From the NCBI RefSeq assembly GCF_007846095.1, contig NZ_VOEI01000004.1, forward strand, positions 186,001 to 250,000: a DNA stretch of 64,000 nucleotides, written 5' to 3'. Positions within the stretch are counted from its first letter, which is position 1; every line of letters begins with the position of its first letter. This DNA is from Mucilaginibacter achroorhodeus (GTDB lineage Bacteria; Bacteroidota; Bacteroidia; Sphingobacteriales; Sphingobacteriaceae). A program made the translations under genes and the position numbers. Shown here piece after piece: positions 9,664-17,852 of the stretch. The notes beneath the pieces were generated by a model. That model was not told where the DNA came from and did not search any database. It saw only the letters and a list, made by a program, of their open reading frames with translations.

Positions 9664-11073
9664 ATGATCAAGAATAGTCCGTTTCGTTATCTCGTCTTAT
9701 ATATTCCGTATATTATATCGTTGCTATTCAGATCAGATGCACATGTATCATATTTAATTGCCTGGCTGGGTTCTTTTTTAATTTTCTTTATCTCGTACAA
9801 CGGATTTCTAAAACCGTTACCAACAGATATGCCGCCATTGCAGCAATTGATGCGGCCCATTTTTTTAATGCAGATAATATTTGCAGGGTACATGAGTTGT
9901 ACATCTATTTTTTACTACGTTAGCTTACTGGGTTACAAGTACTTTGATTATATCGGTAAAGACTTCGGGATAGATGGATCGGTTTATGATACCATTGCCC
10001 AATGCCAGCGTTACTATGTATTAGGGCATGCGGCACTGGTGCACGGTATTTTTATGGCTGTTAAATATCCGGTGGAGAAACGGTATACAGCCTATGCGCC
10101 ATCAATCAGCAATTTGCTATTGGGTATGGCGGTTATCTCTCTTCCCTTAGGTTTGTTTTTTGCAAAAGTTAATTTTTTAAGTCAATTCAGCGTTCAGTTC
10201 ACAGGGTTAAGTTTTGTTGCAGGTACGGTTGGTTTGGCGTTCTCTATTCGCGAAAAGAAAAAAGGTAATTACTATTTCGCACTTGCTTTATTTATCATCA
10301 ACCTTATAAGCACCTTATCATCTGGTTTTAAAGAACCGGTGATCATTAGCGTGTTACTGCTTGGCATTTATCTTTTACCGATTTTTGGTAAAAAGATAAT
10401 TCCAATTTTTACGGTTTTGTTATTAGCACTTTTTTTTATACTTCCAACGTTTATAGGGAATTTCAGGAAAATGGCAGGCAGTGGGGTGGACTTGGTAACT
10501 GCGCGCGACGAAAGTATAAATGCCGTACTCCAAAGCGGGCGCGAAGGCTTGCTGGAAGATAATTGGGCTTTTTTAACAGATAGAATATCTGAAATTAAAA
10601 TGTTTACCCAATACGTTAGCAACACGCCATACTTTACACCATTTTATGGATTCAAAATAACTACAGATGCTGCGAAAATGGTGATCCCCAGGTTTTTGTG
10701 GCCCAATAAACCAAATGTAGAAACCCTGGTGATGGACCGTGTATACCGTGCACAGGTAACAAGCGTTAACTCTGCTGTATCTGCTAAACCGGCCTACATA
10801 GTTGACTGTTATCTTTCTTATGGAGCTATAGGTGTTTGGATCGGCTTGTTCCTTTACGGCTTTACGGCCCAGAAAATATCTCAAAAGGCCGAACAATTAT
10901 TTGGCGGATACTTTCTGGGTTCTGCAGTAATTTTTGCAGGACTGTTTCAGATATTCTGGAGAGGTAACTGCCTTGAGTTTATGTTCAATAGCGTTTTCTG
11001 GAGTTATGTGACTATGTTGATCATCTTTAGGTTTTTCCGTGCCCGAAATATTTTAGAGATAGACACGCATTAA
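9664..11073 (+). CDS. Polytopic membrane protein, O-antigen polymerase-like
   Basis: A 469-residue protein with about ten to eleven hydrophobic helices and a longer soluble loop before the last ones (residues about 275-370), the layout of Wzy-type polymerases. I chose the ATG at 9664 because GGAG lies at 9651-9654, a good spacing; the TTG at 9649 lies upstream of this site. Its position directly behind the Wzc-like kinase supports a role in polymerising or ligating a surface polysaccharide. No diagnostic motif is readable, so the call is by topology and context. Confidence 0.7.
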   Translation: MIKNSPFRYLVLYIPYIISLLFRSDAHVSYLIAWLGSFLIFFISYNGFLKPLPTDMPPLQQLMRPIFLMQIIFAGYMSCTSIFYYVSLLGYKYFDYIGKDFGIDGSVYDTIAQCQRYYVLGHAALVHGIFMAVKYPVEKRYTAYAPSISNLLLGMAVISLPLGLFFAKVNFLSQFSVQFTGLSFVAGTVGLAFSIREKKKGNYYFALALFIINLISTLSSGFKEPVIISVLLLGIYLLPIFGKKIIPIFTVLLLALFFILPTFIGNFRKMAGSGVDLVTARDESINAVLQSGREGLLEDNWAFLTDRISEIKMFTQYVSNTPYFTPFYGFKITTDAAKMVIPRFLWPNKPNVETLVMDRVYRAQVTSVNSAVSAKPAYIVDCYLSYGAIGVWIGLFLYGFTAQKISQKAEQLFGGYFLGSAVIFAGLFQIFWRGNCLEFMFNSVFWSYVTMLIIFRFFRARNILEIDTH

Positions 11074-11116
11074 GTTGAAGGAATTTTTGAGTGCCATATT
11101 AGTTTAAAAGCCTTCG

Positions 11117-11527
11117 TTACAATCTACGATCTTCTTCCCGGATAGGCACATCATTTATGCTGGCGTATCGTTTTTGCATAAGGCCGTTTTCGTCAAATTC
11201 CCAGTTCTCGTTGCCGTAAGCACGAAACCATTGGCCTTCATTGTTGTGATACTCGTACTCAAAACGTACCGCGATCCTGTTATCTGTATAAGCCCAAAGC
11301 TCTTTTTTTAGTTTATACTGGTGCTCATTTTCCCACTTTGTGGTCAAGAATTTTACGATTGCTTCCCGTCCGTTTAAAAAGGTCGACCTGTTGCGCCACT
11401 CGCTATCTACCGTATAAGCTTTAGAGACCTTTTCAGGGTCCTGCGTATTCCAGGCATCTTCTGCCATTTGCACTTTTTGTACTGCTTTTTCATAGGTAAA
11501 AGGTGGCAGTGGGAATTTTTGTTCCAT
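11117..11527 (-). CDS. DUF1348 / NTF2-like protein
   Basis: A 136-residue soluble protein of the DUF1348 branch of the SnoaL/NTF2-like fold. Typical segments are [33 protein letters not shown] and [17 protein letters not shown]. Family members are small alpha+beta barrels; most have no assigned reaction. It is divergent from the TetR gene (200 nt apart), and the palindromic operator lies in that gap, so the TetR protein may control it too. Confidence 0.88.
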   Translation of the reverse strand: MEQKFPLPPFTYEKAVQKVQMAEDAWNTQDPEKVSKAYTVDSEWRNRSTFLNGREAIVKFLTTKWENEHQYKLKKELWAYTDNRIAVRFEYEYHNNEGQWFRAYGNENWEFDENGLMQKRYASINDVPIREEDRRL

Positions 11528-11683
11528 GGTTGTTAATAGTTAATATTATTACATCAAAGGTAATGCAGCACTTTATTAACCTATGGCATTTTTTACGGTG
11601 TTTGCGGTGTGTTTCATAGAATTTGATATCAGAGCTTGTTGATAGTACAGCAAGGTTGGAAGCTTGCCAATCGAAAATGACGT

Positions 11684-11709
11684 AAATCTGAAACACTTGT
11701 TTCGGATTT
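11684..11709. promoter_or_regulatory. TetR operator, copy 1
   Basis: A 26-bp inverted repeat with core CTGAAACACTTGTTTCGG; only two of thirteen base pairs mismatch. It ends just upstream of the -7 box of the TetR gene and matches the perfect palindrome in front of the SDR gene, so it is probably the autoregulatory site. Confidence 0.8.
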
Positions 11710-11712
11710 ACC

Positions 11713-11720
11713 TACCTTTG
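11713..11720 (+). promoter_or_regulatory. Putative -7 box of TetR gene
   Basis: TACCTTTG fits the Bacteroidota -7 consensus TAnnTTTG and lies 7 nt upstream of the TetR start codon. The operator occupies the place of the -33 region, so a bound repressor would block initiation. Confidence 0.55.
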
Positions 11721-11727
11721 TATCGCA

Positions 11728-12306
11728 ATGGCCAGGAATGTAGAATTTGACGAAGCAGCAGCTATACAGAAAGCGATGGAAGTTTTCTGGAAGAAGGGCT
11801 ATAACGCTACTTCTCTGCGCGACCTGACCGATGCCATGAAGATCAATAGCAGCAGTTTGTACAACACCATTGGCGATAAGCAGGAGTTATTCGTTCGATG
11901 TGTACAACACTACACTGACATCAGGAAAGAGGATTGGGACAAACGCTTGTCAAGTGAAAGATCTCCTTTAGCTATTTTAAAAGACTACATTCACGAAGCG
12001 GTGAATATTATCATTAATTGTGAAGACAGTTGCATGGCTGTGAAAAGCGCATTTGAGGTAGCAACAAATGATGAACGTGTGAAGAAAATATTGGCGGCAG
12101 ATGACCAGCGGTCTTATCAATTTTTACACAACCTTATTAAAAAGGCGATGGATAAAGGGGAGATAAGGGACGACGAAGACCCCGCTTTACTCGCCGATTA
12201 TTTTAACAGTATCTGGACCGGCTGGTACGAATCATTCATCCTTCACGGCGACCCCATAAAAATCAAACGAATGGCAGAATATTTTATTAAACAATTGACT
12301 AAATAA
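11728..12306 (+). CDS. TetR/AcrR family regulator
   Basis: A 192-residue repressor-type regulator. The N-terminal HTH is clear (GYNATSLRDLTDAMKINSSSLYNTIGDKQELF, about 24-55), with a C-terminal ligand-binding helical domain resembling the TetR_C group paired with oxidoreductases. The SDR gene starts 52 nt later and carries a perfect palindrome in front of it; a near copy precedes this gene. It therefore probably represses itself and the SDR gene and is released by a small molecule that the SDR acts on (inference). Confidence 0.93.
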   Translation: MARNVEFDEAAAIQKAMEVFWKKGYNATSLRDLTDAMKINSSSLYNTIGDKQELFVRCVQHYTDIRKEDWDKRLSSERSPLAILKDYIHEAVNIIINCEDSCMAVKSAFEVATNDERVKKILAADDQRSYQFLHNLIKKAMDKGEIRDDEDPALLADYFNSIWTGWYESFILHGDPIKIKRMAEYFIKQLTK

Positions 12307-12320
12307 ATTTTTTTATTCAT

Positions 12321-12342
12321 TTCTGAAACAATTGTTTCAGAA
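12321..12342. promoter_or_regulatory. TetR operator, copy 2 (perfect palindrome)
   Basis: A perfect 22-bp palindrome centred on CTGAAACAATTGTTTCAG, 17 nt before the SDR start. It shares the half-site TCTGAAACA with copy 1 upstream of the TetR gene. Confidence 0.85.
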
Positions 12343-12358
12343 TATTTAACAGCAAAAG

Positions 12359-13135
12359 ATGGAATTACAAGATTTGAAAGGAAAACGAGCATTAGTTACA
12401 GGTGGTACTAAAGGTATCGGAAAAGCAATTGCAGATGAATTAGCAGGAGCAGGGGCCACGGTTATAGTCAGCGCCAGAACAAAGCCTGATGATATAACTC
12501 ATCATTTTATAGCGGCCGACCTTACCAAGGCAGATCAGGTATCGGCTCTTGCAAAAGAAATAGCAGATACGTTTGGCGGCATTGACATTTTGATCAATAA
12601 CGTTGGTGGGCTTACTACTCCCGGCGGTGGCCATAGCACGCTTACTGATGAGCTTTGGCAGCAGGAACTGGATCTGAACCTTATATCGGCCATCAGGCTC
12701 GACAGGATCTTACTGCCGCAAATGATCGAGAAAAAAAGCGGCGTTATCATTCACATTTCATCTGTAGCCGGCAAACAAGCATTGTGGAATTTAAATATGG
12801 CTTATGCAGTGTCTAAAGCCGCGCTTAACAGCTATAGCAAGGCGTTGTCTACTGAACTTGCCGAAAAGGGGGTTCGAGTACTTACGGTTGCACCCGGGCC
12901 TGTTAGAACAGAACCGATGGTGAAATTTATAAACGATTATGCAACTTCTGCAGGTGTAACTCCGGAAGAAGGCATGAAACAACTGATGGCACAAACCGGT
13001 GGTATCCCGATGGGCCGGATGGCAGAGCCGGAAGAGGTTGCAAATCTTGTACACTTCCTGGTGTCTCCATCTGCAGTTTATCTTACAGGAACCATCTACG
13101 CAATTGATGGTGGCTCTTTACCAGTGATCAATTAA
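12359..13135 (+). CDS. SDR family oxidoreductase
   Basis: A 258-residue classical short-chain dehydrogenase. The NAD(P)-binding motif TGGTKGIG is at about 14-21, NNVGG replaces NNAG, a catalytic Ser is in ISSVAG, and the YxxxK pair is in YAVSK (about 149-153). The C-terminal GTIYAIDGG is typical of the 3-oxoacyl-ACP reductase-like group. Substrate is unknown. It is cotranscribed with or separately controlled by the adjacent TetR regulator through the palindrome just upstream, and is followed by a terminator. Confidence 0.93.
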   Translation: MELQDLKGKRALVTGGTKGIGKAIADELAGAGATVIVSARTKPDDITHHFIAADLTKADQVSALAKEIADTFGGIDILINNVGGLTTPGGGHSTLTDELWQQELDLNLISAIRLDRILLPQMIEKKSGVIIHISSVAGKQALWNLNMAYAVSKAALNSYSKALSTELAEKGVRVLTVAPGPVRTEPMVKFINDYATSAGVTPEEGMKQLMAQTGGIPMGRMAEPEEVANLVHFLVSPSAVYLTGTIYAIDGGSLPVIN

Positions 13136-13153
13136 CATTCAATATAATTAAAT

Positions 13154-13187
13154 AACGAGGCTTTACTTATAAAGCCTCGTTGTTTTT
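13154..13187 (+). terminator. Intrinsic terminator after SDR gene
   Basis: Twelve-base-pair stem AACGAGGCTTTA/TAAAGCCTCGTT with loop CTTA, followed by GTTTTTG. Confidence 0.9.
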
Positions 13188-13441
13188 GAATTGGAACTAA
13201 AACGGGTGACTGTTCTCCGATGTTACAACCCTATCGTTGGAGAATTTTTTTATTCTTAGGCAGAGCGAAGTCAAATTAAAAACCTTTAAATCAATGATTA
13301 AGGGCTTTTAAACATAAACTGCGAAGTCCTCTGTGTCATTTAGCATGTAATCTATACTTTTAAGCCGGCAAATTAGAAAAGGATTAGATATTGCAACAAT
13401 GCTGCAATTGTGTGTGCCAACTTAATACTTTTACCAACGTT

Positions 13442-13759
13442 TTGAAACTGCGGAAAGTAAACACCATTTGCATTGCAATTCTACTCGCCTGGGCGTTTCT
13501 TGCCGGGCAGATAACCGTTTCGTTTCACCACCACCATCCTGTAAAGCAAGAAAGAGCTTCTAAAGAACATTCTGGCCCGGAGAAATCAAGGTGCAGTATT
13601 TGCCAGTTCAATTTCCATCCGCCGCTTCCTGCGGCATCTGCTTGTCAAACGGTAATTCTTGACGTTAAACATTACAGTTACCTTGTTAGCAACTTAGCAC
13701 TTAGCTATCATACAACAGTTCATATTCTGTGTGGAAGGGCGCCGCCTGTTTCGGCTTGA
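13442..13759 (+). CDS. Small His/Cys-rich exported protein (DUF2946-like)
   Basis: A roughly 105-residue protein with an N-terminal hydrophobic export signal (ICIAILLAWAFLAGQI), then FHHHHP, a CSIC pair followed by a hydrophobic region, and a C-terminal GRAPP. This pattern resembles DUF2946-type proteins found next to metal transport genes. I chose the TTG at 13442 (LKLRKVNT...) because it gives a normal signal peptide; the frame also extends to a TTG at 13391 with an implausible Cys-rich lead. It sits 42 nt before a TonB-dependent receptor, suggesting metal handling in the envelope (inference). Confidence 0.65.
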   Translation: MKLRKVNTICIAILLAWAFLAGQITVSFHHHHPVKQERASKEHSGPEKSRCSICQFNFHPPLPAASACQTVILDVKHYSYLVSNLALSYHTTVHILCGRAPPVSA

Positions 13760-13801
13760 CGTTTATCAGATAATTAAATTTCAAACCCATACTTCATAAA
13801 T

Positions 13802-16264
13802 ATGAAAACCAAAATACTTTTCAGCTTTTTGCTGTTGATGCTGCCTGCATTTTTGTTCGCTTCATCTGTTATCACCCCACTCGATGGAAAGGTAACGGAC
13901 GCTAAAACAGGCGAAGCCATACCTGGCGCAGTTATCCGTATTCCTGACCTAAGGATCGTCACTATAAGTGATAAGAACGGCGTTTACCACTTTAATAATC
14001 TTCCCAGGGGGACTTATCTTGTTCAGGTGAGTTCGCTTGGATACAGGGCCATTGCCGAAAGCGTAAACCTATCGGTTGCAAGTAACCATAATTTCCAGTT
14101 GCAGGCCTCAGCGGTAGAAGTAAACGAGGTTGTTATCACAGGTGTTAGCAAAGCCACCGAGATCAAACGTAACCCGGTACCTATGGTTGCTATTGGCAAA
14201 AGTTTCCTTGATCAGCGCGCTGCCTCCAACAATGTGATCGATGAAATTGCCAATTTACCCGGCATTAGCGCAGTTACAACCGGGCCTAATATATCGAAGC
14301 CCTTTATACATGGCCTCGGCTACAATCGTGTGGTAACCCTGCAAGATGGCATAAGACAAGAAGGCCAGCAATGGGGCGACGAGCACGGTATAGAAGTCGA
14401 CCAAAACACAATAGATCGCGTAGAGATCATCAAAGGCCCGGCCAGCCTAACATACGGATCAGATGCGATAGGTGGTGTAGTGAATTTGCTGACACCTCAG
14501 CCCGTAGCTGAAGGTACTATTAAAGGTGCCGTTACTAATAGCTACGGAACTAACAATGGCTTGTGGAACAATTCCGTCAATCTGTTTGGTAATAACAAAG
14601 GTTTGGTATGGGGAACGGTACTATCCAGTAAAGTGGCGAAAGATTACCAGAACCCACACGACGGAAGGGTATATGCGACCGGATTTAAAGAAAAAGACGT
14701 ACACCTGATGCTGGGTGTCAACAAATCCTGGGGTTATTCTTATTTCCACGCCACCTTGTTTGACGATCAACAGGACATTCCGGATGGCAGCCGTGACTCT
14801 ATCACCCGGAAATTTACCAAACAAATAACAGATGCAGATACTTACCGGCCTATTGTTTCCGATAAAGAGCTCAATTCCTACGATATACCTGTACTGCATC
14901 AGCGTGTGCAGCTTTACCGTGTTTACAATAACAGCAATTTTGTTATCGGTCCCGGAAACCTGATCGTAAACCTGGGTTATCAATACAGTCATCGCAGAGA
15001 ATATACACACCCGCAGGATGCAGATATCCCGGGTTTAAACCTGCAGTTGAACAGCTACACCTATGACGTAAAATACAATTACCCTTTAGGAAACGGTTAT
15101 GATGCTACTTTGGGTGTTAATGGTATGTACCAGGACAACAAACTGGGGAGCAATAGCACTGATTTTCCCATCCCGGCTTATCACCAATTCGATATTGGGC
15201 CATTCCTGGTAGCGCGGAAAACTTTTGGCAAATTAGATTTAGCCGGTGGCGTACGTTATGACAGCCGGTCATTTACCGGCCAGGCAGCTTACATAGATAC
15301 AACCAAAGCTTATTTCCCGCAACTTTATACGGGTGCAAACCCCACAAATGCTAACAACGTTACCCAGCAATTTTCTGCGCTAAGCAAAACTTTTTCTGGT
15401 GCTACCGGTAGCTTCGGTGCAACATATAATTTTTCTCATGCTTTCGCAGTAAAAGCAAACATAGCCCGTGGTTTCCGTGCGCCAAGCATAGCCGAACTTT
15501 CTGCGAATGGTCCAGACCCTGGCTCACAGATATATCATATCGGTAACAGCGATTTCAAACCGGAATTCAGCCTTCAGGAAGATTTTGGAGCATTTTTGAC
15601 ACTGCCTTACGTATCTGCAAGCATGGAAATTTACAACAACCGGATATCTAATTACATATTTCAGGAGCAGGAACTGAATGCAGACGGAAGCCCGGTAATT
15701 ACCCAGGGATACAACACTTTTACTTACGTACAAACCAAAGCAAAGATCCAAGGCGCTGAATTTAATTTGGACATTCACCCGGTATCCTGGTTGCATTTCG
15801 CAAACGCTTTGACACTTACCTATGGGCAAAATTTAGGTAACGGATCTGCTGTTCCCGACAGTTTGAAATACCTGCCATTCATTCCGCCATTGCACACTCA
15901 TTCAGAGCTTAGGGGAAGTTTTGCAAAAGGGTACAAGTCACTCCGTAATCTGTTTGCCTTTGTGGGTTTTGATCATTTTAATGCGCAGGACCGTTTTTTT
16001 GCGGCGTACGGTACAGAGACCTATACGGCAGGGTACAACTTATTAAGTGCCGGTTTGGGAGGAAGCCTGTATAACTCAAAGGGCAGAAATGTAATGAGTT
16101 TGTTTGTTGAAGGTACCAACCTCGCCAATGTAAGTTATCAATCTAACATGAGCAGGCTGAAATATTTTGACAATGCCACGGTGCCGACAGGCGTGCAGCC
16201 GGGTATTTTCAACATGGGCCGAAACATCACTTTTAAGTTGGTTATCCCTGTTGATTTTAAATAG
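13802..16264 (+). CDS. TonB-dependent receptor, probably metal-related
   Basis: An 820-residue outer-membrane receptor. A signal peptide (LFSFLLLMLPAFLFA) is followed by a carboxypeptidase-regulatory-like domain (GKVTDAKTGEAIPGAVIRI, residues about 29-105) and a plug domain (VVTLQDGIRQEGQQWGDEHG, VEIIKGPASLTYGSDAIGGVVN), then a long beta-barrel. The plug sequence with an acidic/His stretch and the His/Cys-rich small protein just upstream point to a metal such as zinc or copper rather than a glycan; there is no SusD partner. The ligand is inference. Confidence 0.93.
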   Translation: MKTKILFSFLLLMLPAFLFASSVITPLDGKVTDAKTGEAIPGAVIRIPDLRIVTISDKNGVYHFNNLPRGTYLVQVSSLGYRAIAESVNLSVASNHNFQLQASAVEVNEVVITGVSKATEIKRNPVPMVAIGKSFLDQRAASNNVIDEIANLPGISAVTTGPNISKPFIHGLGYNRVVTLQDGIRQEGQQWGDEHGIEVDQNTIDRVEIIKGPASLTYGSDAIGGVVNLLTPQPVAEGTIKGAVTNSYGTNNGLWNNSVNLFGNNKGLVWGTVLSSKVAKDYQNPHDGRVYATGFKEKDVHLMLGVNKSWGYSYFHATLFDDQQDIPDGSRDSITRKFTKQITDADTYRPIVSDKELNSYDIPVLHQRVQLYRVYNNSNFVIGPGNLIVNLGYQYSHRREYTHPQDADIPGLNLQLNSYTYDVKYNYPLGNGYDATLGVNGMYQDNKLGSNSTDFPIPAYHQFDIGPFLVARKTFGKLDLAGGVRYDSRSFTGQAAYIDTTKAYFPQLYTGANPTNANNVTQQFSALSKTFSGATGSFGATYNFSHAFAVKANIARGFRAPSIAELSANGPDPGSQIYHIGNSDFKPEFSLQEDFGAFLTLPYVSASMEIYNNRISNYIFQEQELNADGSPVITQGYNTFTYVQTKAKIQGAEFNLDIHPVSWLHFANALTLTYGQNLGNGSAVPDSLKYLPFIPPLHTHSELRGSFAKGYKSLRNLFAFVGFDHFNAQDRFFAAYGTETYTAGYNLLSAGLGGSLYNSKGRNVMSLFVEGTNLANVSYQSNMSRLKYFDNATVPTGVQPGIFNMGRNITFKLVIPVDFK

Positions 16265-16277
16265 AATTTTTATCGGG

Positions 16278-16314
16278 TAAAGCTTGGTCACCTTCAACGG
16301 TGATCCAGGCTTTA
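16278..16314 (+). terminator. Terminator-like hairpin after TonB receptor
   Basis: Imperfect stem TAAAGCTTGGTCACC with GGTGATCCAGGCTTTA around a TTCAAC loop, 13 nt after the receptor stop. The T tract is interrupted (TTTATTGTTATT). Confidence 0.6.
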
Positions 16315-16335
16315 TTGTTATTATGAACCTGGAGA

Positions 16336-16533
16336 ATGGCTCAGCGGAGACCTGGTCGTAAAAGAAGGTTGTACAAGACCAAGCGTATCAAGTTTGATCC
16401 ATCAGGCCTTGCGGTGAGCAAACGGATGGCGGCAAGATGGATAAGGAGACAGAAACAGAAAAAAGTAAACCAAGTACGTAGCAGGTTTAGATATTTATCA
16501 AATGCTTTTCTGATAGCAACTGCTTTGATATAA
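16336..16533 (+). CDS. Possible small highly basic protein
   Basis: A 65-codon frame with an ATG preceded by GGAG (3-nt spacing, rather close). The product is almost all Arg/Lys in its first 50 residues (RRPGRKRRLYKTKR, RWIRRQKQKKVNQVRSRFR) and ends in a short hydrophobic tail. No family is recognised. It lies just behind a terminator-like hairpin and next to the putative attachment site, so it may be chance or a remnant. Confidence 0.3.
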   Translation: MAQRRPGRKRRLYKTKRIKFDPSGLAVSKRMAARWIRRQKQKKVNQVRSRFRYLSNAFLIATALI

Positions 16534-16979
16534 ATTCTTGTAGTGATTAATCATTGTTTCAGAAAATAATTGATAGTATAATGTTCATTAAAAGACTTTG
16601 AAATTTAAAGGTGTTCAATCAGTGGCGAATCACTGATACAAGTGCATATCATTTATAATTTGATTCCGTAACCGAAGTTAACAAAAAAAAACAGCAGGCT
16701 TGCAGACAACGAGATTGCAATGAGCCAGAAAGGATAATTAATAAAAAAGCCCTTAAATCATCGATTTAAGAGCTTTTAACATGTAGAAACGTTCTACTCA
16801 GTGCGCCCACCTGGGCTCGAACCTATTTCCTTAAATCATTGATTTACAATGATTTGCTTTAGTTGCCGTTGTTTAAGGTAGTTACATAGGTAACACGCCC
16901 TATTGACTATACAAATATACGATTTTGCTCACTTTAAACATAAAATTGATGCTACTATCGAAAATTAAAAACCAAAATT
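16534..16979. other. Intergenic boundary region
   Basis: About 445 bases without a convincing gene. It holds an imperfect hairpin with AAAAGCCCTTAAATCA and TGATTTAAGAGCTTTT-like arms at 16,745-16,780, an orphan tRNA 3' end at 16,802-16,823, and another TTAAATCATTGATTTA copy at 16,831-16,846. A similar TTTAAATCAATGATTAAGGGCTTTT sequence occurs near 13,285. Such composition fits an element-chromosome junction. Confidence 0.6.
16802..16823 (-). other. Orphan tRNA 3' end, putative attachment site
   Basis: On the minus strand the sequence runs GGTTCGAGCCCAGG then TGGGCGCA: a T-loop (TTCGAGC), the 3' half of a T-stem (CCAGG) and the 3' acceptor strand. The 5' half of the T-stem is lost after GG, and no tRNA body precedes it. 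A tRNA tail without a tRNA is the usual footprint of a tyrosine integrase. By orientation the chromosome would lie to the left and the element to the right. Confidence 0.6.
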
Positions 16980-17681
16980 TTATAAGCCAAATTTGATTTC
17001 TGAAGTAGGTGCTTTGGTATAGCTTTTAAATAACCGGTCCCAAAAAGGGAAAATCGAACCATAGTTAGAATTGGTTTCGGAGATTATTTTAGAATGATGT
17101 ATCCGGTGCATTAATGGGCTTACTATCAATCTTCTTAGCTTATAGTCCAACTTCGTGTTGATACAGATATTCGAATGAACGAGCAATACAACCGGGAAAA
17201 ACAAAATGCCATATGCTATCAATCCCGTAACTGTAATGCCCATCAACACCAGAAAGACCGCCTTTGCTAATATTGAAAAAAATAATTCTACCGTATGGAA
17301 TCGGACTGCCGTTGTTGAATTCATACTTTCATCCTCATGATGAAATTTGTGAAATTTCCAGAGCAATGGTATTTTATGGTTGATCCGATGCCACCAATAA
17401 ACGAAAAAATCGATTAAGAAAATTTGCATAAGCACTGATAGTAATGCAGGAATGTTTGAAAAAGGAACAAGGCCTAAATGCTGTCCCGCAGCGTAATTCA
17501 TAAGCTTCTGCAAACCATAGCCGCTAATAAACGAAAATATTAAATTGATGATACCAATGGCGATATTGATAAGATCATGTCTCTTCTTTAAAATTCCTTT
17601 TTGTTCCGGAAAAATATGCTCCGCAATGTAAGTTAATACAAAGAGCAGACCTATTGCTAATGGCTGTAATACATTATTCAT
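16980..17681 (-). CDS. Sterol desaturase / fatty acid hydroxylase family protein
   Basis: A 233-residue membrane protein of the FA_hydroxylase family, di-iron enzymes that hydroxylate or desaturate lipids. The His clusters are visible: WWHRINH (HxxxH), KFHKFHH (HxxHH) and MHRIHH (HxxHH), plus an isolated His in VLLVHSN. Four hydrophobic segments surround them. It is divergent from arsM (171 nt gap). Its relation to arsenosugar or arsenolipid formation is only a guess from position. Confidence 0.88.
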   Translation of the reverse strand: MNNVLQPLAIGLLFVLTYIAEHIFPEQKGILKKRHDLINIAIGIINLIFSFISGYGLQKLMNYAAGQHLGLVPFSNIPALLSVLMQIFLIDFFVYWWHRINHKIPLLWKFHKFHHEDESMNSTTAVRFHTVELFFSILAKAVFLVLMGITVTGLIAYGILFFPVVLLVHSNICINTKLDYKLRRLIVSPLMHRIHHSKIISETNSNYGSIFPFWDRLFKSYTKAPTSEIKFGL

Positions 17682-17852
17682 GGCGTGGAACTTACCGTTA
17701 AGTGATAGAGGTCTGTTTCAAGAATTTCTTTCCCTATTAAATTACGATGAAATTCTGATATTAGGATTTAATAACCAAAAAACATTTTTTATTCGATAAA
17801 CTCAAAAGCTATCTGCCGTCAAATAACGTATATTTTCTATAACCAAATAACT

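Noticed and set aside
16802..16823. Complete tRNA gene
   Set aside because: Only the T-loop and acceptor 3' strand are present; no anticodon or D arm can be folded upstream.
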